In this document: positions 56,109 to 64,000 of the stretch, piece by piece
Layout: every line of letters starts with the position of its first letter
Position numbering within the stretch: the stretch's first letter is position 1
NCBI GenBank assembly: GCA_036872755.1
Contig: JAVHNS010000019.1
Location: forward strand, 62,001 to 126,000
Source of the DNA: Orbilia blumenaviensis
Taxonomy: Eukaryota; Ascomycota; Orbiliomycetes; Orbiliales; Orbiliaceae
DNA length: 64,000 bases
Direction: 5' to 3'
The notes under the pieces: generated by a model
Told to the model about the DNA's origin: nothing
What the model saw: only the letters and a program-made list of their open reading frames with translations
Databases searched by the model: none
Position numbers and translations under genes: made by a program

Positions 56109-58582
56109 ATGGAGCCGGTGCCTCCGAGCCACCTCCACGATAGCGTTGTTATCACGGCGGGCGCCTCAGTACGAGGTGAGTTAGACCACTTCGGCTTCGC
56201 CGGTCAATGTTACTAGTCCTTAAGCCTGCCTATCAGTCCTAGAGCTCCGTATTCATATTTATCAGATCACAGTCCCCAGATTGTAGCAGACAGTGCTCAA
56301 GATGCTGTCCTTATTGAGCTTAATGCCGTCAAGTACGAGCTGGCTACCCTTAAACAGGAGCGTGAGCTGGAAAGTATCAACTCCCGCAAAGAAATAGTCG
56401 AACTGCAGAAAAGAGTTCAAGAGGATGGTAAACTATTCGAGCAAGAACGAAGCGAAAAGAATTTCATTTTTGAACGTCATCAAGCCCTTGCATCGGAGCT
56501 TGAATCTGTTCGCCAGGATGCGACAAACACAAAGGTACACCGAAAACGGCTTCCCTTGCTCTGGTCCTTTAGCTAATAGAAGCGATCTTAATACAGGGGT
56601 CTCTCGAACGAAGGCTCCGAGATGTAGAGGCCGAAAATCGGGATTTAAACGATAGGGTCCACGAGCTAGATGCTGAAAACGAAGATCTTCGAAGAACTCG
56701 CAAACGTGAGGGGAAGGAGCTGGGCTCTGAAATAGATACTCTGCGCAACCTAACAAAATCCCTTCATTCACAGCTTGCAGATCAAGATAATCTGCTTCGA
56801 GAGCATAAAAATAGGCTTCGGGAGAAAGAGGATGAAATTCTTCAATCTCGGGGGCAGGTGGAGCTCGCGAGAGGACCTCCCGAGGACGATGAGACTTTGA
56901 AAGTATTGAAAAGGGAACTGGCAGATCAACTCAATCATACACGGTCGATTGAAGCAAGTAATCGAAAACTAGAATCTGAGAACGAGGAGCTCAGGGCATA
57001 CAACAAGAGTATCTCTCTCATGGAGGAAGAAAGGAGGGCACTTGGAAGCAAGATTCAAGCACTTGATGGGCTAAGAGAAAAGGTTTCAAGCCTCGAGCTC
57101 CAGAATGCAATCCTAGAGGAAGAAAGGCTAAGCTGGATGGCATTCTTGCAAGATGACCCGGATGGCATCCAGTTTACATCGCCAGCACATCTGGCCCGAG
57201 CATATGTGCAAACAAAGATTGAAAAGAGTGCCCTTCTGGAAAAGTTTGGACGGCCGGATCCTTTGATCGCGCAACGAGATTTGGAAATTACCAACTTGAT
57301 GGCTACGCAAGCAAGGTTAGAGGAAGAGACCCAAAGCTTGAAGCAGAGTTTAAGTAAAGGCTCGAAAGAAAAGCTGCGACTCGAACGGCAGAAGGAGCTT
57401 GCGCTAAAGGAAGCTACCTTCCTCCGTGAACAATTAGTAAGATTCCATCCACACGTTTTGGCTGATGGGGATCCCTTTCGCCGAATTTTAGCTCGGGGAT
57501 ATAGACTGATGCAGAGTTAGAAAACATACTCGACCGAAGAAGCGGTCATGATGTCCGGGAATTACGATGATCAGAAATCTCAACGTATCGAGGAGCTCGA
57601 GAGACTTCTGGGTGAGCACAAGAACGAAATCGATGCTCTTTCTAGGCAGCTCCAGGAACGGGACATCGCCCGGAATACAGACCTTCAAAGGCTAGAAGAA
57701 AACGTTGATCACAAGCGTAGCTTTGATCAATTCCAAGAAAAAATTGACAGTCTAAATAAAGGTAAGTTGTCTAGAGATCTGCTGAAAGGGATAAGTACTT
57801 AATGGTTTGGTTTAGAATTGGAGGCCTCCAAAAACGCCTACAAACTTGTCGCTGTTGAAATGAATGCCCTAGAAAAACAACTTGCGGCTAGCGAGGCAAC
57901 ATCAAGAATGAGAATCCTACAGCTCAGGGACAATCCTGCTGCCCGCCATGAGGTGACGAAAGCAGAGACTCTCCGGGTCCTTAGGGATGAGAATAAGGCA
58001 CTCTTAGCCCAACTTGAGGGCCAACCGGGGGGGACTAGGTTCGTCCCGATAAGCACACTAGAAAGAAGCAGATTGGATCTTCAAGAGATGGAGGCTTTGG
58101 TCGCGGAGAAAGAAAAGCGGATGGCTAGGCTAAAAGAGGTATGCTTCCACCCTTCCTTGCATATAATTCTCGGATATGTGCTTATCGTGAGGGTAGATGT
58201 GGTCGAAGAAAGCATTAGAGTTCAGACAGGCAGTCTATAGTCTTTTGGGATACGAGGTTGACTTCCAACCCAATGGCAAAGTAAAAGTGACCTCCATGTT
58301 TCACCGATCGGATCTCTATGGCGGTGTAGATACAGGGATAGTATTTGATGGCGAGCAAGGTATTAACAGTTACCCCTTCCGCTTATTAGGGGGGCATTGG
58401 AATGACAATTGCTTTTGTACACCATAGGTACCATGAAGCTCTGTGGCGGACCCAGCAGCCAATTCGCTCGAGAAATTAGGAACCAACTAAAATTCTATGT
58501 CGAGGAGAGGAAAGAAATACCGTGCTTTTTAGCTGCACTCACGATGGAGGGTTATGAGAAGACCACCCGCGCCCAGCAGTAG
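56109..58582 (+). CDS. MAD1: Spindle assembly checkpoint protein Mad1
   Basis: Seven exons, 56109-56175, 56266-56534, 56597-57436, 57521-57761, 57816-58138, 58197-58359 and 58428-58582, encode 685 residues. Most of it (about 30-560) is coiled coil. The Mad2-interaction motif is visible near 502-512 (RILQLRDNP), followed by the Bub1-binding RLK (in RMARLKEMWSKKALEF) and the globular RWD-like C-terminus: FRQAVYSLLGYEVDF, GTMKLCGGPSSQFAREI, ERKEIPCFLAALTMEGYEK. Mad1 sits at nuclear pores and unattached kinetochores and templates closed Mad2 to inhibit Cdc20. Exon 1 starts at ATG 56109, the only ATG joining in frame to the coiled coil. Confidence 0.95.
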
Positions 58583-58846
58583 CTATATACTCGACAGCGA
58601 GCGCGCAATCCGGCCTAGTCTCTCAGTGTTGCTTTCAGATGGTCCTTAAGAAAATAGGCTATGAACCGGATACGGTCGCTATGCATCCGTTATCGCCTAT
58701 AATGTCTGGTGATATATTTATAACCAAGCCAGGACCGACTTTGAACTTGCTAGATTCCTACCAGCCCCAGAATCATGGACCAGGTTATTCCCGCCTAACT
58801 ATTTACACGAGTCCCTCCTCTCCCTCTCACTCCGCCATCTTAAATC

Positions 58847-59377
58847 TTAATCAGAATCAGTATGCCCTCTTACCGCAACATCCCTACATTCGGGACCCAT
58901 TCCGTCGACCAGTAAATACTGTATGCCTTTCTCTGCCAGCTTCCAAGTTGCCGTGTTTTCAGCGATGAAAGTGGAAGGCTCCTGACACCCGACATATACC
59001 TTCGAAACTCCACCGAATTCGACGATCCTATCTACGCAAGGCTTCTTGCCGCTCAGTCTCTCTGAGCACGGTTCCATCGTGGTATAGAGTATATATTCGT
59101 TTCCGCTTTCCTGAGATGGTGACTGTTTCCCCCATTTCGCAAAACATACTTCTTCTGCATGTGTATTGCCTTCCAGTTCGCGAGAAAAGCCCGTAGCTAC
59201 AATTCTGTGGGGACGAGTGGTACTATCTACAAGGACAGCACCTACGGAAAAGGCGGTTTGGGATGGCGTACACTTCCTGGCTTCGTTGAGCGCTAATTGC
59301 ATAAAGAAGCGGGGATCGTTGTCATCGGATGAAATCGGTTGAAGCGGAGATGGTCCTTGGGAGGGTTCCGCCTGCAT
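58847..59377 (-). CDS. RIB2: RIB2-type pyrimidine deaminase (riboflavin pathway), 176 aa
   Basis: Single exon from ATG at 59375-59377. It is a CMP/dCMP deaminase-fold enzyme: THAEE with zinc ligand His73 and catalytic Glu75, then TTMEPCSERLSGKKPC with Cys104 and Cys114. The wide spacing between the cysteines resembles RibD/Rib2-type deaminases rather than cytidine deaminase (PCxxC). Rib2 deaminates 2,5-diamino-6-ribitylamino-4(3H)-pyrimidinone 5'-phosphate in riboflavin synthesis. In yeast this domain is fused to a pseudouridine synthase; here it stands alone. The 3' end faces that of MAD1, 264 bp away. Another nucleoside or tRNA deaminase role remains possible. Confidence 0.82.
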   Translation of the reverse strand: MQAEPSQGPSPLQPISSDDNDPRFFMQLALNEARKCTPSQTAFSVGAVLVDSTTRPHRIVATGFSRELEGNTHAEEVCFAKWGKQSPSQESGNEYILYTTMEPCSERLSGKKPCVDRIVEFGGVSKVYVGCQEPSTFIAENTATWKLAEKGIQYLLVDGMGPECRDVAVRGHTDSD

Positions 59378-59891
59378 AACGGCTACCGGGGATATTATTA
59401 ATCGGTGAAGTTAGGGATCTTAGCCTTGCCGGCAGTGCGGTGTATTGGCGCTATGGCTTATCTTAACCGTGCTGTGCTTCGTCGGATGTAAATAATTCGG
59501 GATCCTGCAGGTGTACTTCATCAAGAAAGTATTAACATTATCAGTCTCATAGTATGCGGCAAAGCGAAGGGGAAATGAACTCGGATGGTGACACTTCCAG
59601 CATACTTACTTAAGTATATACTCAAGTAAGTAAGCCAGGTGGTATTTTACTCTAGCTATATCCAGGTAGTTCGTAGCTAGGTATTCGGTAGGTACCTAGT
59701 TAAGTACATGCGCCCACGGATACACATTGGTGATATAGATATATTTTATAAACCATACATGGCGCCGGCCATCGATGCATCGAGCCCCGCTTCATGTTAC
59801 TCATTCTTGTTTACTTGAGGGAAAGTGCTGAAAACCTACCTACCCGGTTATTTAGCCCAAGCCAAGTCAGTGCCTGTATACTGCTCACCTA

Positions 59892-59925
<34 letters not shown>

Positions 59926-60377
59926 GCGTCGTCGCGAATCGAATCGAATCGAATACAATGACTTTGCAAATTTATACGTACATGGGTATCTAGGTACCTA
60001 CCTAATATGTATGTGCTGGTCATTAACCTAGGGAGGTACCTACCTAGGTAGCTACGTAACTCTAATAACTATTAATTGGGACTGGTGTTTGCGGAAAGAA
60101 ATACAACAATTACAACGCATCATTCCCACCCACTCACTCCCACTCACTCCCACCGACTTATAGGCTCCCACAAACACATACGTACTTACACATACGTTCT
60201 CCTCCTCCCATTCTCCATCTACTCATCCTCCCCCCCCCCTCTCTTTCTCAGTTCGTCCTTATCGCCGGATATCTAAATACTAGCCAGTATCAAAACTACC
60301 CCTCGAGATCTCACGGAATTTCCAACATACATGCGTGATCAGTGCTATCGCATCGCGCCTCCAACCCTTTTTACACC
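59378..60377. other. Divergent promoter region RIB2-type gene / HOP1
   Basis: Noncoding. TAAGTAAGT and GGTACCTAG motifs near 59608-59705, (TA)n at about 59895-59924, TACCTAGGTA-type blocks at 59990-60055, and CT-rich DNA at 60195-60250 before the HOP1 start. Confidence 0.65.
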
Positions 60378-63182
60378 ATGCCTGTTGGACAGCTCCAGAA
60401 GTCACGTCCCCAGCGGGCTGGGGCAGAGATTGTATCATCAGGAAAAATACAAGGCAAAATTAGCCCTCTCACCTCGGCCCCGACAACAGTGACAAAACTC
60501 AAGACATCAGAAGATCACGAGCAGCGCCAATTAGTTACCCTAGAAGAGAAACAGAGCCAAAAAGTTGTCCAAGATCTTATTCGTGCTGCTATCGGCTGTA
60601 TCACATATCTTAGGTACCGTTGCCTCCCTTCTACCACCGTCAGTATACAATCTATAACCGCAAGACTAACAGAGTGTTATCTCAGAGGGCTTATTCCTGA
60701 AAAAAGCTTTTGTGACATGACCTACGGTACCACAGCTAATGAACCAGAACATCAAACCCAATCCAGTTTTTCTAGTCAAGGTTCTGAAAATACGAGGAAG
60801 AAGGAGCCGGGGACTCGAATAAAACAAATACAACGTGGCTATTCACCAGAAGCCGACACCCTACTTGATTTGATTGTATGGAAATGCAAATGCACAATTA
60901 CAATTACAATCACAGTATATGTTTCTACTTCTTTCTCTTGTTCCTCCCTCAATCTTGCCCCCCCCCTTTCCCCTCCCTCTTACATTTCCTTTCCTTTCCT
61001 TTCCTTTCCTTTCCTCTCCTTTCCTTTCCTTTCCTTTCCTTTCCTTTCCTTTCCTTTCCTTTCCTTTCCTTTCCTTTCCTTTCCTTTCCTTTCCTTTCCT
61101 TTCCTTTCCTTTCTTTTCTTTTCTTCAGCACGCGCTTACCATAAGGTTGCCACGCAGGAAAACGGTATTTTCGCCGCATTGAGCAAAGGATACCTTAAAG
61201 CCTTCCAAATAGCAGTTTTCTTGGATATAAACCACCCAGAAATTATTCAAGAAGCATACACGTTTTCCATAAACTACCACAGACGAGGACCTGGGAATGC
61301 AATGGATATCAAGAATGTTACAATGAGCACAGATATCCAGAATGGCGCCGGTCGCGACCAGTCTGCTGAACTACTCGATGTTGCTCAAATCAACCGATCT
61401 GTAAGAGCATTGATTCGAAGGCTGATCGTTATCACTCAGAATTTGGATCTGCTCCCTGGTAAGGTTCTTCTCCGCTGCCCCATAGATACAGCCTGACGAG
61501 ATAAAACCAGAAAATCGCTATCTTACAATCAGGTTATACCACACCTCTGATGCACCCGGTGATTGGGCTCCACCTATGTTCACGCAATCTACTGGGAAAC
61601 TTCTTTGGTTCGACGGGAAAAAAGACGGGATATTAAGTGATGAAGTTTTCGGGACAATGCAAACCGGACTCCATACGTAAGGATTTGCCGTGTCAGGATG
61701 ATTGCTGGTTACTTGGTTGGAACTAACCGGGTCCAGAGTTCAGGTCCGCGTCACCTCTGGGAAACGTACTTCTCAAGAGGACCCAACGAATGGGAGTGAC
61801 CCGGAAAGCGAGATCTCGCACCCACGGAAGAGGCAATGTCGCAACAGTTTCAAGGGTGCACATAATTTCATAGATTTTGTTCGCCCTCATGGGGACCCTG
61901 GAGGAGTCCAGCCGTCTTCCCACGATAGCCTTTCTAGCGGGGGGTATGGCGTGAAAAGTAACCTCCCATTGACTGGTGATCATGATCAGGGCTATAGGTT
62001 TGTCCATTACTCCACGTGTGCAATCTTTTAGAGTAGGGTCTGCGCTCATACATATCAAAAGTAGCACACAGGAACATAGACATGCTCGGTCCCCTACCGA
62101 AGCCGAGAAACTGCAAGAAGACTCTATTCCTAGCCTTGACTCCTGTAATTCGGCTCCACTGCGTCTCGGGGAACTAAAACTAGATATGGCCAAAACAAGT
62201 CAGAATACAGACAACAGCCAGAAACCAGAAAACAATCAGATCCGATGTGAATGTGGTGGTGAAACCGAAAATATAGACACCGTAAGTAAGATCGACTCCT
62301 TGGTCTCGTTTAGTGATAGGTATTGGGCTAACAGTTCACATTTCTCACCGGCTAGATTCAATGTGACTTGTGTGACAACTGGCAGCACTGTGAATGTTAC
62401 GGATTTGTTGGAGATGGTGACCCCCGAATAGGAAGTCTACATGCATGCTACACATGCCTCCTTAGGGAAAATGAATTCTCTCTCCTTCGGCAAATGAAGT
62501 CATTCACAATTGCACGGCGAGTCGTTCGCTGCCTCCTTAGGAATAAACCAGGGAGGACACTGCATGACATCATAAAGAATATAGGTAACAAATGAATAGA
62601 GTTCCCGTATTTGTTCCCCCGAATGGCACTCACAAGGCCGTACCAGGAATCGACCCGGCACGACAACCAGTTGTTACAGGAATTCTCTCAGTACTCATTG
62701 AAAAGGATTATATATGTGTCTTCAATCCCAGGAAAGTTGCATCAAAGAGGTCGCCAAACAGATATAAGATTCCTGAAAGAGAGGGGATATTGAGGTTATT
62801 GGAAGATAATCTCCTCGACCCTCTTGTCAACATCAGTCACCATGTAAGTATCCGCGCTTTTATACCCTTTCACAGTTAATTTATTGCCCCAGGTGTTGCA
62901 TGAGGCACTAGGGTGGCTATCTGGGCATGCTGTGATATTAATCGCTGAGATCTTGAGCTGAAATTTCAACCTCTCTAGTACGACTTGTCAGAGGCTTCTA
63001 TAAAGGCGCCCCAGGGTCCAGAATCAACTCAAGGGGAAAACGAATCAAACTGGCTTCAATTTGCAGATTGTGCCGAAGAGCTGGATATAGAATCCGGCGA
63101 GCCCGTGCCCGTTGAAACGCCTAGGTCGATCATTAGGACGAGTGATATGATAAATCACCTTAAGGCAGGGAATTGGTCATGA
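60378..63182 (+). CDS. HOP1: Meiotic chromosome-axis HORMA protein Hop1
   Basis: Ten exons, 60378-60613, 60686-60875, 61158-61458, 61511-61676, 61737-61943, 62032-62281, 62356-62584, 62647-62843, 62893-62931 and 62979-63182, encode about 672 residues. The HORMA domain (about 50-260) has VVQDLIRAAIGCITYLR, GLIPEKSFCDMTYG, ENGIFAALSKGYLKAFQ and LPENRYLTIRLYHT. A PHD-like zinc finger (about 438-490) has CECGGE, QCDLCDNWQHCECYGF and CYTC; a winged-helix-like part (IDPARQPVVTGILSVLIEKD) follows. Hop1 coats meiotic axes and promotes interhomologue recombination with Red1 and Mek1. The HORMA-PHD-winged helix order is diagnostic. Introns 1 and 2 are stop-free multiples of three. Exons 5/6 and 9 are the least certain. 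Confidence 0.92.
60984..61126 (+). repeat. (TTTCC)n microsatellite inside HOP1 intron 2
   Basis: About 25 pentamer copies, one with TCTCC, then a few TTTTC units. Read in frame it gives a Phe-Leu-Ser-Phe-Pro repeat, but HORMA continuity across 60875/61158 shows it to be intronic; it also supplies a strong polypyrimidine tract. Confidence 0.9.
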
Positions 63183-63716
63183 TGCAATGGAGTTTGGGCA
63201 TATACATACATCTATATATACTGTATGCCTATATGTGTATCAAGCTTGCACAGGGTGGCTTGGTTTACAACGTTTAGCTAGATCTAGATCTGGAGTTTAA
63301 TACGTATATCTGCCCGATTCCATACGTTACCCCATAGCTAGAGCTAAACCTACTGTAGCGGCGCGCATAGCTTAACTACCTACTTACTAAGTACTGAAGC
63401 AATGCGTTGGTGTCGTTGGATTCTTCCGGATCGGTAGTTGCCCAGGTCTTAGCAGGCTCGTGGCAAAGGGGCAGGGTTGGTATAGGGCGCGTGGCCTCGG
63501 CTGTTAACTCGGTTGGTCTGACGTATGCCATTTTCATTGTCGCGGAACCGGACTGCCTCTGTCCTGCTCCTTTGAAATACCACTCTCGTCCCACTTCAAA
63601 CCATTGCTGTATACATACACAACAAGGCTACATCATTGCATGGTATCCACTTTCTTGCCAAATACCAGCACACATCGCATTTGCCCTCTAGAAGAGGTCT
63701 TCAACGACAACAGACG
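63183..63716. other. Intergenic region HOP1 / RER2
   Basis: Tandem-gene spacer with no recognisable gene; the right part is the presumed RER2 promoter. Confidence 0.6.
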
Positions 63717-64000
63717 ATGCCATCAAATGGACTGCGAACATCCCTGCGAACACGCAGGTGGTTTTCCTCCCTCCCCCCGATAGAATGGCTTAGCCTGCGG
63801 TTACAGGAGACCCTGATAGGAGCTTTACGGCAAGGTCCGATTCCCCAGCATGTCGCGTTCGTAATGGATGGGAATCGGCGATTTGCGCGGCAAAGCCATA
63901 TTGAAACAACCGAAGGGCACAACTTGGGCTTTGAGGCCTTAGCAAAGGTAGCTTCTTCTCCCTGCCTGCATATCCATCCCGTGCGGCCGTGATCACTAAT
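63717..64000 (+). CDS. RER2: cis-Prenyltransferase (dehydrodolichyl diphosphate synthase), 5' part
   Basis: First exon 63717-63947 (77 codons), then a GTAGCT donor; the rest lies beyond the window. Residues about 43-52 read [10 protein letters not shown], the catalytic [10 protein letters not shown] signature of undecaprenyl/dehydrodolichyl diphosphate synthases, with the metal-binding Asp of MDGNR, followed by GHNLGFEAL. Family members add isopentenyl units in cis to farnesyl diphosphate to make dolichol for protein glycosylation, at the ER or lipid droplets. Rer2 and Srt1 cannot be told apart from this part. A short N-terminal segment ([16 protein letters not shown]) may be a membrane-associating helix. 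Confidence 0.88.

Noticed and set aside
60876..61157. Phe-Leu-Ser-Phe-Pro repeat as a real protein segment of HOP1
   Set aside because: HORMA motifs on both sides join directly when 60876-61157 is removed as a GT-AG intron.
61998..62031. 34-nt intron in HOP1
   Set aside because: Below the usual minimum; the 88-nt alternative 61944-62031 with a GTATGG donor keeps the frame.

Overview
The window looks like nuclear DNA of a filamentous ascomycete (Pezizomycotina). Genes are split by many short introns (about 50-110 nt, GT-AG with CTAAC or CTGAC-like branch sites). Gene products are recognisably fungal, a Ty3/gypsy chromovirus is present, and intergenic DNA is full of microsatellites and TACCTAGGTA-type motifs. 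The 26 introns I reconstruct in VPS13 hint at an intron-rich lineage, but class and genus cannot be fixed from sequence alone. All exon structures below were built by hand from splice signals, reading frame and family motifs.

Layout. 1-5759 is the 3' part of an LTR retrotransposon: end of gag, an apparently intact pol (protease, RT, RNase H, integrase, chromodomain, AT-hook), a spliced gene on the opposite strand, a polypurine tract and a 558-bp 3' LTR. The gag/pol junction carries a textbook -1 frameshift signal (A AAA AAC, 8-nt spacer, possible H-type pseudoknot). A very AT-rich stretch (5760-6720) follows. Host genes then run: an unrecognised low-complexity protein (7248-8996, +); the SCF F-box/WD40 protein CDC4 (10838-14213, +); an ING/PHD chromatin protein of Pho23 type (15105-17065, -); a two-SANT/Myb protein (18900-20554, +); 2-oxoglutarate dehydrogenase E1 KGD1 (21627-25083, +); the TOG microtubule polymerase STU2/Alp14 (25788-28780, +); ribosome-biogenesis factor UTP14 (29225-31055, -); a DUF3429/TMEM69-like mitochondrial membrane protein (31783-33402, -); lipid-transfer protein VPS13 (34952-46247, +); a four-finger C2H2 transcription factor (47147-48645, -); a 7.4-kb gene-poor interval with one possible small gene; spindle-checkpoint MAD1 (56109-58582, +); a RIB2-type deaminase (58847-59377, -); meiotic HORMA protein HOP1 (60378-63182, +); and the first exon of a cis-prenyltransferase RER2 (63717 to beyond the window end).

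The host genes are a conventional, unclustered set (cell cycle, mitochondria, ribosome assembly, lipid transport, meiosis), not a pathway cluster. The least ordinary biology is in the retrotransposon: the frameshift signal, the antisense spliced zinc-motif gene, and the palindromic motif array in the LTR. Secondary points are stop-free 3n introns inside the HOP1 HORMA domain, one of them holding a TTTCC microsatellite; a GC-AG intron in the DUF3429 gene; and a possible small membrane-protein gene head-to-head with MAD1.
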